Of a stretch of DNA of 64,000 bases, positions 44,256-53,148 are shown in pieces. Position numbers and translations under genes: made by a program. The DNA lies in the NCBI GenBank assembly GCA_021324915.1, contig JAJPIC010000024.1:108020-172019 (forward strand), given 5' to 3'. Every line of letters begins with the position of its first letter. The stretch's first letter is position 1. The DNA is from Beijerinckiaceae bacterium. Lineage in GTDB: Bacteria; Pseudomonadota; Alphaproteobacteria; Rhizobiales; Beijerinckiaceae. The notes under the pieces are model-generated. The model did no database searches, had not been told where the DNA came from, and saw only the letters and a list, made by a program, of their open reading frames with translations.

Positions 44256-45134
44256 CTAATTCCGGATGAGGACTTCGTAATCGGAAATTCTTTCCGATGG
44301 GATGATCAGGTAATCGCATTCGTGCGCGTTTTCCTGCGTCCACACGCGAACCGGAAATTTTGCGGTTTTCACGAGACCGAGAAAGAGAAGTTCCAGCCGG
44401 TCTTTTTGCACGTTGAACACCGTGTAGTCGTGCGCATGCAGAAAGTCCGTGAGCGCCTCGAGCGTTGCTTCGTATTTTGCAATATCGGCCTGCGCGTCCG
44501 CACCGAGGATCTCGCAGAGAAGCGGCGGACGGAAGTCCTTCAGGCTTTGGTGCATGCCTTGCAGCACTTGTAGTTCGGCGCCCTCGACGTCGACCTTGAC
44601 GAGGCCGATCGCGTCAAGCCCGAGATCGTCGCGAATATCGTCGAACCTGTAACAGGGAACGACATTGTCCTCGAGCTCGATCCCCGGTCGCAGATCCGCG
44701 ATCAGCGAAGCGCCGTTGTCGGTCGGCACGCCCCTTTGCGCATAAAGCGTCAGAAGACGGGTCTTGTCCGACAGGCCGACCGGCAGGACCACGCAACCGC
44801 CGAGCCGGTTCTCGTCGGCAAGCGAGAAGAGCGAGGCAAATGAATGGGGATTGGGTTCGAAACCGATGTAGCGCTCGTTGCCGCCGGCGGCGATATAATC
44901 AAGCAGAGTTTGCCCGACGTTTGCGCCGATATCGATGAAATCGCCGCGCGCGATTTTTAAAACTCGGCGTATGACCTCGGTCTTCCAATCATATTTCCAA
45001 TTGAGCAGTGCCGAGGGCTTCGTCACGTTGGCCGAAACGAAGATTCTCCTTCCGCCGGCATAGACGGCAAAGCGGGGGAGCGCAGTCCGCCAGAGCCTGA
45101 TCGCGGCGCGATTCAACAGACGCTTCGATGTCAT
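44256..45134 (-). CDS. FkbM-family methyltransferase
   Basis: SAM-dependent O-methyltransferase of 292 residues. Motif I is FIDIGANVGQTLLDYIAAGG, followed by YIGFEPNPHSFASL and the FkbM mark IGLVKVDVEGAELQVLQGM. Members in polysaccharide loci methylate sugars. The ATG at 45134 (MTSKRLLNRA) is chosen over the track start at 45173. Only nine bases separate its stop from the acetyltransferase start, so they are one operon. Confidence 0.9.
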   Translation of the reverse strand: MTSKRLLNRAAIRLWRTALPRFAVYAGGRRIFVSANVTKPSALLNWKYDWKTEVIRRVLKIARGDFIDIGANVGQTLLDYIAAGGNERYIGFEPNPHSFASLFSLADENRLGGCVVLPVGLSDKTRLLTLYAQRGVPTDNGASLIADLRPGIELEDNVVPCYRFDDIRDDLGLDAIGLVKVDVEGAELQVLQGMHQSLKDFRPPLLCEILGADAQADIAKYEATLEALTDFLHAHDYTVFNVQKDRLELLFLGLVKTAKFPVRVWTQENAHECDYLIIPSERISDYEVLIRN

Positions 45135-45206
45135 CTTAAGGACTCGCGAACCGAGGAGCCAAATGCGAACCAAGCAAGCTTGGGCGGCGCAATGCGTGCC
45201 CGCCTC

Positions 45207-45956
45207 TCAATCCTTGTAACTCACGAAGATCTTCTCGCCGCGACCGAGGCCGAAAGTCTGAACGTCGGGCTCGACCGCCGTGACCTCTTCGACCCTGAAC
45301 CCGGCGGCATTGATCCGGTCGCGCAAGTCGCGACCGTAAAACCGCACATGATCCCACTGGCCGAAATGCGCGATGCGATCACGCGTCTCGACGATCGAGG
45401 CGTTCTCGTAGGTTTCGTCCCAACCTTCCACGATCGGCACCATGATGATTGCAAATCCGCCTGGCCGGAGAATTCGGCGCACTTCGGCGAGCGCTCTTTT
45501 GTCGTCGACATGTTCGAGGACATGCGAGGCGACGACAATGTCATAGCTTTCGTCGGGCAGCGCGATCTTCTCGATATCGAGTACGAGCGTGGCATGCGCG
45601 GGATTGAGGTCGGCAGAGCTGTAGCGCGCGACCATGGGACGCAGGAAGCGCTGGACCGAAGCTTCAGGCGCGAAATGCAAGAGCGACTTGCCGGCGAAGC
45701 GCTCCTGGTTGCGGTCGATCCAGAGCTTCAGCAGGCGATGGCGCTCAAGGCTTAGGCAGCGAGGGCATTGCGAGCCATAGCGGGGAGGATGGCCGAACGT
45801 GCGAAATCGGCCCTCGTAGCCGCAGATGTTGCAGCGATGGGTTTGCCCGCGCAAGACCGCCCGCGACACCTCGAACAAATAGAGGAGATGACGCGCCTGA
45901 CCGTATCCGCTCTCGCCGAGCACGCCGTGCAAAGTCTTTTTCAACGAAAAGCTCAC
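45207..45956 (-). CDS. SAM-dependent methyltransferase with N-terminal zinc ribbon
   Basis: Protein of 249 residues. Residues about 40-72 form a four-Cys zinc ribbon (CNICGYEGRF, then CPRCLSLERHR). The methyltransferase part has LLHFAPEASVQRFL, YSSADLNPAHA, the acidic DESYDIVVASHVLEHVDD and VRRILRPGGFAIIMVP. This ribbon-plus-Methyltransf_11 layout recurs in bacterial surface-sugar loci. Target unknown, presumably a sugar. It lies between a GT4 gene and the FkbM gene on the same strand. Confidence 0.87.
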   Translation of the reverse strand: MSFSLKKTLHGVLGESGYGQARHLLYLFEVSRAVLRGQTHRCNICGYEGRFRTFGHPPRYGSQCPRCLSLERHRLLKLWIDRNQERFAGKSLLHFAPEASVQRFLRPMVARYSSADLNPAHATLVLDIEKIALPDESYDIVVASHVLEHVDDKRALAEVRRILRPGGFAIIMVPIVEGWDETYENASIVETRDRIAHFGQWDHVRFYGRDLRDRINAAGFRVEEVTAVEPDVQTFGLGRGEKIFVSYKD

Positions 45957-45983
45957 TCAATTACTCCCCGCTGATGCCCACGT

Positions 45984-47072
45984 TCATGTCATGCGCCGAG
46001 CCGAGCCCGCGTCGGTGCGTTTCCCGCACTCCTTATCTACTGTGCGGTAGACGTCATCCAGCAGAGGCAGAACCGCCGCAGCGCTGAATTTCTCGCAAAT
46101 CGACTGATGGGCGGCTTGCCCCATCCTCCGACGCAGATCTTTATCGCCAATCAGGGCCAATATTGCGGCGGCGAGCGATGCAACGTTCCCAGGCTCGCAA
46201 AGAATCCCGTTCACGCCATCCTCGATCAGTTCGGGCAATCCGCCCACCGGCGTCGTCACGACAGGCAAACTCCAGGCCATCGCTTCAAGCACGCTCATCG
46301 GAAGACCTTCATTATAAGAAGGGAGGACATAAATATCGGCGTCCGCCAGCAAGGAGTTCCGCTCCGCCGGACCGACCCAGCCGCGAAAGTCCACGTGCTC
46401 GGCGATTCCGAATTGATCAACGAGCGCCTTGGCTTTGTCGAGCGCACCGTTGCCGCAGATCACGAGCTGGACTGCGCCGGAACTCGCGTGAACCTGGGCA
46501 AAGGCTCCGATGAGATCGAAAACACCTTTGCGTTGTCCAATCTGTCCCAGAAAAAGAATCTTGCGCACGGACCGCGACCTATCGGGAACCGACACGGGAA
46601 CATCAACATAATTCGGCACGACGCAGATAGCCGCCTTTGGTGCAATTCCTTTGACGAAACGGCCCCAGCTCGGCGAAAGAACCAGAACGCGCGAGGCTGC
46701 TTCAAGCTGAGCAATAATGAGTCGCTTCAGCGGAGCCGGCTGGCTCTCGTAGAAGACCTTTAGCTCGGAACCGTGGAGATGGAAGACCACCGGAACGCCG
46801 AAGGCGCGCGCGATCACGCAGAAGATCGACTTGCGCCAGAAACTGCCGCGCATTGACGCATGGACATGCACAAGCTCGACCTTGGATGTTGCGAGCGTTG
46901 CGACAAAGAGCAGCAAGGCACGAAGCAGGACGAGCTGGCGAACGAAAAATCCGTGCCCGGAATAAGCAGCGATAAGTTTAATCTTCTGTCGCGTTATGAA
47001 ACCGTCATGTCGATAAGACTCAACCACGCTGCGCATGCCGCCGGGCGCGCAATTCCAAACCATGATTTTCAC
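45984..47072 (-). CDS. Family 4 glycosyltransferase
   Basis: GT-B glycosyltransferase of 362 residues. The N-terminal domain has GGMRSVVESYRHDGF, VELVHVHASMRGSFWRKSIF and VVFHLHGSELKVFYE; the C-terminal domain has KILFLGQIGQRKGVFDLIGA, LVICGNGAL and the donor site ADIYVLPSYNEGLPMSVLEAM with E-x7-E. It heads the minus-strand group 47072-40757. The last 15 residues are basic and variable. Confidence 0.92.
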   Translation of the reverse strand: MKIMVWNCAPGGMRSVVESYRHDGFITRQKIKLIAAYSGHGFFVRQLVLLRALLLFVATLATSKVELVHVHASMRGSFWRKSIFCVIARAFGVPVVFHLHGSELKVFYESQPAPLKRLIIAQLEAASRVLVLSPSWGRFVKGIAPKAAICVVPNYVDVPVSVPDRSRSVRKILFLGQIGQRKGVFDLIGAFAQVHASSGAVQLVICGNGALDKAKALVDQFGIAEHVDFRGWVGPAERNSLLADADIYVLPSYNEGLPMSVLEAMAWSLPVVTTPVGGLPELIEDGVNGILCEPGNVASLAAAILALIGDKDLRRRMGQAAHQSICEKFSAAAVLPLLDDVYRTVDKECGKRTDAGSARRMT

Positions 47073-47183
47073 GCGCCTAGCCTCTGCCTTATTGCGATCA
47101 TGCTCTGAGGAGATTTACGCGAGCGGCCAATCACGACAGGGTCGAGCCCTAAGCATTAGAAAATTTCATGCAGGACGAATGAC

Positions 47184-47711
47184 ATGATCGTCAAGGAACG
47201 CAAGCAAGATCGGCGCCTGCTCCTGGCCTTGAGCGTGAGCATGCTCTGCTGCTTCGCCGCCGGCGCGTCCGCCCAATCTTCGCTCGGCGGCTCGGCCTCG
47301 CAACCTGGTACGCTCGGGACCGAGGTGGCGCCGATGACCGGCGAGAGCTCCGGCCTTGCGCCCTTGGAACAGAAGCCCGCATTCGGCGGCCTGACCGGCC
47401 CTGTTCCGCTCATTCATCACGACGCCTTGCGCCATCCTTGTGTTGAGATCCACGGCTATTCTCAGCCGCAAAAGGTCAATCCCGACGTCTACGATCACAT
47501 CTTGCAAATCAGCAATAGATGCAGCGAGACCATCAAGCTCCATATTTGCTACTACCAGACGGAGGATTGTATCGACGTCTCTGCGCGTCCTTACGACAAC
47601 CAGCTCGAGACGCTCGGCATATTTGCGCATATGCCGGACTTCAGATGGGAATATACGGAGAATTGCACGCCCTCCATCTATTCTCCATTAAAACCGGCCA
47701 ATTGCTATTGA
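47184..47711 (+). CDS. Exported Cys-containing protein, hypothetical
   Basis: Protein of 175 residues with a signal peptide (KQDRRLLLALSVSMLCCFAAGASAQ, cut near residue 31). The mature part has paired-looking cysteines in HPCVEIHG, ISNRCSETIKLHICYYQTEDC, TENCTPSIY and PANCY, which suggests two or three disulfides in a small beta fold, likely periplasmic or extracellular. No family recognised. It stands alone between divergent and convergent polysaccharide genes. Confidence 0.7.
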   Translation: MIVKERKQDRRLLLALSVSMLCCFAAGASAQSSLGGSASQPGTLGTEVAPMTGESSGLAPLEQKPAFGGLTGPVPLIHHDALRHPCVEIHGYSQPQKVNPDVYDHILQISNRCSETIKLHICYYQTEDCIDVSARPYDNQLETLGIFAHMPDFRWEYTENCTPSIYSPLKPANCY

Positions 47712-47732
47712 GGCTTGGTGCGAGTCGAGCCG

Positions 47733-49340
47733 CTAAGGCAGGAGTCCGTCGCGCTTGTATCGCTCGATCAGGCGCGCGGCGGCCTTGTGCAAGCTGGCGC
47801 TCGGATGCGTTCCGTCCGAAGTATAGGCGAGGCCTAACGGCGCGCCGTCAGGATGATCGATCGAGAATCCGGAGGTCAGCGAGACTTTCCATGGTCCACC
47901 GCCCTCGACGTTATAGATATTTTTGATTTCCACGCGCGGCGTGCCGGGTTCGATCACGAGCACGTCGCCATTGGTCGGCCGGCTGGCGCCCGTGACGAGC
48001 GCTTGCGTACTGCCTCGCGAGACGCCGCCCGAGAGCGCGCCCCTCCATTGTGAAGTTTTCCAGAAGCCCGGGTGCTGCGGATCGCAGAATGCGGGCGTCA
48101 CGTCGAGTGTGGTTACGTAATTCGGCAATGGCCCTGTCCGGAACCATGCGCCGGCCTGCCAGCGAATGCCGTTGGGATAATCGCCTTGCTGGTCCTCGCT
48201 CGAGGTCCAGCCCGTATTGTTGGTCGCGCGCGCGTGCGTGGGGAAGGTCGTCTGGAAGATGTGGCACGATGGGCAGACTTCGTGCCAGAACTCCCACCAT
48301 GTGCGCTCGACTCTTTGAAAATCGGCGAGCACATGCCCGCCGACGTAACGACTGTTCTGGCCCATCTCGGAGATAATGACGTCGAACGGCCGGTTGGGAA
48401 GGGCGCGCAAGGCGCTCAAGCGAAGCTGAAATTGACCCGGAGCCTCGGAGCCCTGATCGTCGGGCCTCGTGCCTGAGATCATCATCGTGCCGAAATTGCG
48501 CCGCTTCGAGCTTTCGTCGTCGAGGCCGCGCGGGATATATCCGACCACGCCGCGGCTGCCGAAGTCGTAATCAGCTTGCCCAACGGCAATGCTGTCGCCG
48601 AGGATCAGGTAGACGGGCGAGCCGTCCCATCCTGTAGCTACCGCCAGCGATGGTCCGACAGGGGCAGAGCCCTGCCGATATCTGGCAACGGTCCCTTCGA
48701 GGCGTTTATCCATCTGCGGCGACGACGTATATTCGACCCCGTCGCCCACGAATTGGTTCGAGAAGCGGGGCTGCACGCCGAAATCTCCGGAGCCGACGAC
48801 AAGTCCTCCGCCGGCCGGCGCGCTGCGGCTCGTGCGAATGAAATAATGTGAATTCGCGGCAAGCGTCACCGGTTTGCCGTCGGAATCGCGCAGCGGGTCC
48901 GACCAGCGAAAATCTCCGTCTCCGAGCACGACGCTCTCGGCACCGTCGAAGGTCACCGGATATGCGTGACCATCGGCGAGGACGGTGGCGAAATCGATCG
49001 TGTTTTCATTTCCGGGCTTGCGTTCGGGATTGGGCGTGCCATCGATCGCGACGTAGAAATTCGCGTAGAGAAAGCGAATGTTCGATATCGCATAGGGTGG
49101 CGAATTATTGAACACTTGTCCAAGCGCGGACCTTGCCGTGGGCGATCTGATGACGCCGGTCGGGAAGTTGAGACGATTTGACGCGAACGAATAAGAGTGC
49201 GCGTCGGTCAGATCGCTCCAGCCGCTCTCTGTCGGCATTGCGGTCGAGAGGCCGAAGGCGCAGACAGCGAAAACCGAAAGCGCAATCTTGACCACGGCAT
49301 GGGCAGACTGACTACGCACTGCTCTTCTCGGGACGTTCAC
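47733..49340 (-). CDS. Exported SGNH-hydrolase-like protein
   Basis: Protein of 535 residues with an N-terminal signal/anchor (VVKIALSVFAVCAFGLSTAM). A beta-rich N-terminal half (residues about 45-225) is followed by an SGNH-like part: block I is YLILGDSIAVGQ and the catalytic Asp/His block is YTSDGTHPSASLHKAAARL near the C-terminus. Between them lies ISEMGQNSRYVGG, a possible block III. Such enzymes remove or transfer ester groups on extracellular polysaccharide. The domain call rests on two blocks, so the function is tentative. Confidence 0.65.
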   Translation of the reverse strand: MNVPRRAVRSQSAHAVVKIALSVFAVCAFGLSTAMPTESGWSDLTDAHSYSFASNRLNFPTGVIRSPTARSALGQVFNNSPPYAISNIRFLYANFYVAIDGTPNPERKPGNENTIDFATVLADGHAYPVTFDGAESVVLGDGDFRWSDPLRDSDGKPVTLAANSHYFIRTSRSAPAGGGLVVGSGDFGVQPRFSNQFVGDGVEYTSSPQMDKRLEGTVARYRQGSAPVGPSLAVATGWDGSPVYLILGDSIAVGQADYDFGSRGVVGYIPRGLDDESSKRRNFGTMMISGTRPDDQGSEAPGQFQLRLSALRALPNRPFDVIISEMGQNSRYVGGHVLADFQRVERTWWEFWHEVCPSCHIFQTTFPTHARATNNTGWTSSEDQQGDYPNGIRWQAGAWFRTGPLPNYVTTLDVTPAFCDPQHPGFWKTSQWRGALSGGVSRGSTQALVTGASRPTNGDVLVIEPGTPRVEIKNIYNVEGGGPWKVSLTSGFSIDHPDGAPLGLAYTSDGTHPSASLHKAAARLIERYKRDGLLP

Positions 49341-49491
49341 GCGTCACACCCGCCGCAATTTCCACGACACACATCGACACGAAAGCGACTTCCCATGCGC
49401 GCGCTCGATGCGAAAAAATTTACCGCCGGAAATTTCAAAAATCATACGCACAATTTTGCTATCCGCGCCGCCTAGACCGATTGCCGCGGGC

Positions 49492-49507
49492 TGGCACAGC
49501 TGATGCT
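49492..49507 (+). promoter_or_regulatory. Candidate sigma-54 promoter ahead of the initiating glycosylphosphotransferase
   Basis: TGGCACAGCTGATGCT matches the RpoN -24/-12 consensus, with TGGCAC intact and GG and GC exactly 10 bases apart, about 90 bases ahead of the gene. No enhancer-binding protein is encoded nearby. Confidence 0.45.
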
Positions 49508-49597
49508 ACCGTTGATCTGACGCAATCGGGCCCCAATTGAGCGGTACTCATCTTGCGCCGGCAAGGCGCGACGTGATTCACTTCAGAGAGGTTGCGC

Positions 49598-51034
49598 GTG
49601 GCTCACCTCGTCAGCGAATTCGATCTTTCGACTCGTAAGGCCCGGCGGCTGTCTATCTCGCACGGGATGATTCAACCACTCTTCGTTCTCTTCGACGCTA
49701 CCGCGATATTATTGGCGAGCGTTCTCGGCCTGGTGGTTTACTATTTCCTTCGTGCAGACTTCATGGATCTCGAGAGCTACGCCGGGGTCGATATTTTTGC
49801 GATCTCGGTTTACGCGGCCTCGGCATCCTACTTCCGCCTCTATAGATTCCGTCAGCTGAATCGGTCGGGGCTCGAGTTCAAGAGCGTCTTGGTAAGCTGG
49901 GCCGCCGTTCTCTTCTGCCTGACGGTCTGCCTGTTCCTCATGAAGCTCGGCAGCCACGTCTCGCGCGCCACGATAACCGCCTTTCTTGTCATCGCGCTTC
50001 CGTCCTTATTGATAAGCCGGTCTATTTCCAAAAGCTTTTTCAAGACGGCCATTCAAACTAGCCTCATTCGCGGACGCCGCGCGATTGTCGTGGGAACGCA
50101 CGACGAGCTCGTTTCCATCAGCCAGGAACACCTGCTTTCTCATTACGGAATCGACGAGGGCGAGCGCATAACCTTGCCGGCACGCGAAGCCAACGAGTCT
50201 CATACGGAGGCCGTAGCGCGCGAAGCCGCGGGCCGGGCGCGCATCATCCGCGCCGGCGAGGTTGTTTTAGCCCTTCCATGGGACGACGACGTAAGACTCA
50301 GGCTCGTTCTGAAACATCTCAGGACCTTGCCTATTCCCGCGAGCTTGCTGCCGGACCGTTCGGCGAGATCCTTGCTCGAGGGGCACAACTCGACCTTCGC
50401 GGAAGAGCTTCTGATTCCCGTCAAACGCGCCCCGCTCGGGCCTTTCGCCAGACTTGCAAAACGTTCATTCGATACGGTGATCGCGGCTGGGCTGATCCTC
50501 GCATTCTCGCCGGTGATGATCGTGGCCGCGCTCGCGATCAGGCTCGACTCGAAGGGGCCGGTGATCTTCCGCCAGCAGCGGAGGGGATTCAACGGCGAGA
50601 CCTTCGTCATCTATAAATTCCGCACCATGTCGGTGATGGAAGACGGCGGCAAGATCATCCAGGCCAAAAAGGGGGATCCCCGCTTGACGCGGGTGGGCGG
50701 CCTCCTCAGGCGCTCGAGCATCGATGAGCTGCCGCAATTGTTCAATGTGCTGAAGGGCGACATGTCCTTGGTGGGTCCTCGCCCGCACGCGTTGACTCAT
50801 GACGACGAATTTTCCGCTCTGGTCGCCGAATATGCATTCCGTCATCATGTGAAGCCAGGAATAACCGGGCTCGCTCAGGTCAATGGCTTTAGAGGCGAGA
50901 TGCGGTGTTTCGACGATCTGAAGCAACGCATCGACTACGATTTGAAATACGTGAACAACTGGAGCTTCCTCCTCGATCTCCAAATCCTGGCGAGGACGTC
51001 GCTCGCAACTGTCATCGCCAAGAACGCCCATTGA
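49598..51034 (+). CDS. Undecaprenyl-phosphate glycosylphosphotransferase, initiates repeat-unit synthesis (WcaJ/ExoY family)
   Basis: Inner-membrane enzyme of 478 residues that transfers a sugar 1-phosphate to undecaprenyl phosphate, the first step of polysaccharide assembly. Four N-terminal helices and a CoA-binding-like cytoplasmic domain precede the catalytic domain: KRSFDTVIAAGLILAFSPVM, FRQQRRGFNGETFVIYKFRTM, RLTRVGGLLRRSSIDELPQL, DMSLVGPRP and KPGITGLAQVNGFRG. GTG 49598 has GAGAGG seven bases upstream and is preferred to TTG 49592. The next gene overlaps its stop (TTGA). Confidence 0.94.
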   Translation: MAHLVSEFDLSTRKARRLSISHGMIQPLFVLFDATAILLASVLGLVVYYFLRADFMDLESYAGVDIFAISVYAASASYFRLYRFRQLNRSGLEFKSVLVSWAAVLFCLTVCLFLMKLGSHVSRATITAFLVIALPSLLISRSISKSFFKTAIQTSLIRGRRAIVVGTHDELVSISQEHLLSHYGIDEGERITLPAREANESHTEAVAREAAGRARIIRAGEVVLALPWDDDVRLRLVLKHLRTLPIPASLLPDRSARSLLEGHNSTFAEELLIPVKRAPLGPFARLAKRSFDTVIAAGLILAFSPVMIVAALAIRLDSKGPVIFRQQRRGFNGETFVIYKFRTMSVMEDGGKIIQAKKGDPRLTRVGGLLRRSSIDELPQLFNVLKGDMSLVGPRPHALTHDDEFSALVAEYAFRHHVKPGITGLAQVNGFRGEMRCFDDLKQRIDYDLKYVNNWSFLLDLQILARTSLATVIAKNAH

Positions 51035-52362
51035 AAGAATTGCCGTCCGGGGATTCTTGGAGAGAACAGATCCTGGCGCTGGGCGAGGGATTGCGCAGCG
51101 ATGGGTCCCCGGCTTTTCTGCTGTTGGTTCTTCTGGTCTGTGTGTCTCCCTTGCTCACGCTGATCGGTGAACTCGCGGTCGATGCGAGTGTCGCTTTCGT
51201 GGCTGGGGTCGCATTCCTGCTCATCGGGATGGGAGCGAGAGCCGGCGAGGCGAAACATTTCCTGCGGCTGATCCGGCCGTGGGCGCCGCTGCTCGCTGCA
51301 CCAAGTATCTACGTGCTTCTGCAGGCAGTGCCGTTGCCCTATGCGGAAAATCCTATCTGGCGGGCTACCAGAGACGCATTGAACGAGCCCGTCTTGGGAT
51401 TCGTCAGTGTGGATCCCGGCTCGACCTTGCGCGCCTTCGGCGTCTCATTGTTGATCGTAACGCTCACGCTGGTTGCGGCCGTTACCAGCATTGAGCCCCG
51501 GCGCGCGCAGAGATTGCTCTTCGTGCTGATAGGAACGAGCGTGATTGCTGCCCTTGTTCTCTTTTTCGGAAGCTTTGGGCTTCGACTCGATAGGAGTTTG
51601 ACTGCGGTCCTCCTCGCATCGAGCGCCCTGGGCTTCATCTTTTGCGCGGCCGGGTGCCTTTATGTGGTCGAACGGATGGGCATCGAGCGTACCGAGCCGA
51701 AGAAGAACCGGTTCGCATCCTTGCTCATGCTGGTCATATTTTCGGCCGCAGCCGCGATCTGCGCTCTAGCCCTCCTCCGCGTCGCGTCCTCTCAAGCGAT
51801 ATTCGCCACGGCCTGCGGTTTTGTCGTTCTCGGCGCGCTGGTCGTGGCGCGGCGGCTCGGTGTCGGCTTCTCGGTCGCTTCGGGCATCGTTTTCGTGCCC
51901 ATCTTATTGGCTCTGTTCATCGCCGCCGCCCAAACGCGGGGATCTGGCGATGCGACGATAAGATTCGCGAGTACCGTTCAGGCCGCGGCGATCGGGCCTT
52001 TGGTGGCCGATGCGAGCATTTTCGGAAGCGGCGCTGGTACGCTCGGTAAATTGCTGCCGATTTACGGAATCCACAAGCCATCCGATTTCACCGCCACGGC
52101 CGCCTCGATCCTGACGGTCGAAATTGGGCGGGCAGGCTTGGGCCTCTTGGCGCTGGTTGCGATATGCGCGACCTTGTTGTTGATTCGCGGCGCAATCGTC
52201 CGCAACCGGTACTCTTATTTCCCGGCTGCGGCGGCAAGCAGCATAATTTTGGTTGGGTTGGGTGCCTTCGTCGATTCGAGCTTATTCAAAACGCCAATTC
52301 TCATTCTTTTGGCCGCCGTCGTCGGTCTTGGCCTGGCGCAGAGCGTCAGCCGAACGCTTTAG
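51031..52362 (+). CDS. Polytopic membrane protein, probable polysaccharide polymerase
   Basis: The TTG at 51031 overlaps the preceding TGA and opens MKELPSGDSWREQ. The track start at 50905 is internal to the previous gene. The 443-residue product has about 11 helices and a C-terminal loop with FGSGAGTLGKLLPIYG followed by ILTVEIGRAGLGLLALVAIC, the layout of Wzy/O-antigen-ligase proteins, though sequence marks are faint. Its position directly behind the initiating transferase supports a polymerase role, which is inference. Confidence 0.7.
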   Translation: MKELPSGDSWREQILALGEGLRSDGSPAFLLLVLLVCVSPLLTLIGELAVDASVAFVAGVAFLLIGMGARAGEAKHFLRLIRPWAPLLAAPSIYVLLQAVPLPYAENPIWRATRDALNEPVLGFVSVDPGSTLRAFGVSLLIVTLTLVAAVTSIEPRRAQRLLFVLIGTSVIAALVLFFGSFGLRLDRSLTAVLLASSALGFIFCAAGCLYVVERMGIERTEPKKNRFASLLMLVIFSAAAAICALALLRVASSQAIFATACGFVVLGALVVARRLGVGFSVASGIVFVPILLALFIAAAQTRGSGDATIRFASTVQAAAIGPLVADASIFGSGAGTLGKLLPIYGIHKPSDFTATAASILTVEIGRAGLGLLALVAICATLLLIRGAIVRNRYSYFPAAAASSIILVGLGAFVDSSLFKTPILILLAAVVGLGLAQSVSRTL

Positions 52363-52378
52363 GATCCACAGGCGTGCT

Positions 52379-52993
52379 TTACGCGGCCGTCTCCTTGAGC
52401 GTCGACCAGAAGTTCGGATTTGAAGGCGATTGAATACGAACCCATTGATAGGGCGTCCGGAACCAGGGGCGAATTTCAGGGCTGAGATTGTCGATCACGA
52501 AATCTCCCTCTCTCGTCCGCACGACGACGACCAGATGATGTTCACCCCAAGGCGTCACGACCTCGGAGAGCAGGAGCGCGCGTTCCGGCCATCCCAGCGC
52601 CAACAATTCATGACGCTTGGTGACGGCATAGTCCGCGCAATTACCTTCGCGAGGAGCGATCGTCCATCCTTTGCGCAGAGCTCTCAAATCATCTTCCGGC
52701 GAAATGGAGCGATTAACCCGAGCATTGATGGCTTCCAACTGCGCCCAGCGGCGCTCGGTCATGCGGACCTTGCCGCCGTGAAAGACGACGTGTTGGACCC
52801 GGCACTCATGCGGATAACGAAGGCAGAACTGCACGTGTGCGAACGGCGCGAGTGTCGGGGTGTCGAACTCGATCCGCTCGAGACTCCATTTCAGCTGATG
52901 CGTATAGCCAAGCCCGAATCCATAAGCGCCGGTGCCAAAATCGACAGCGGCAAAGGCGATCGATATCAGAGCAATGAAGAGACGGCGGTACAT
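52379..52993 (-). CDS. Transglutaminase-like cysteine peptidase (BTLCP/DUF920)
   Basis: Exported protein of 204 residues with a signal/anchor (RRLFIALISIAFAAVDFGTG). The catalytic triad is visible as Cys in REGNCADYAVTKRHELL, His in WGEHHLVVVVRT and Asp in FVIDNLSPEI. VKMTERRWAQLEAIN-like and ISPEDDLRALRKG segments match the bacterial transglutaminase-like cysteine proteinases common in Rhizobiales. Some relatives (LapG) cleave surface adhesins, so control of surface attachment is possible. Confidence 0.88.
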   Translation of the reverse strand: MYRRLFIALISIAFAAVDFGTGAYGFGLGYTHQLKWSLERIEFDTPTLAPFAHVQFCLRYPHECRVQHVVFHGGKVRMTERRWAQLEAINARVNRSISPEDDLRALRKGWTIAPREGNCADYAVTKRHELLALGWPERALLLSEVVTPWGEHHLVVVVRTREGDFVIDNLSPEIRPWFRTPYQWVRIQSPSNPNFWSTLKETAA

Positions 52994-53148
52994 GTCTGGC
53001 CTCCAGGTCGTCTGGCGCCAATCAACCTCAAAAACTCTTCAAAGTGCCTCGCGCTCCATGAGCAATTCGAACGAGCATGAACCGATTCCGTTAACCATCG
53101 CTGTCGCGGAACGCTCGGCACTTGCGATCGGGTAGGTAGGTGGGTGAG

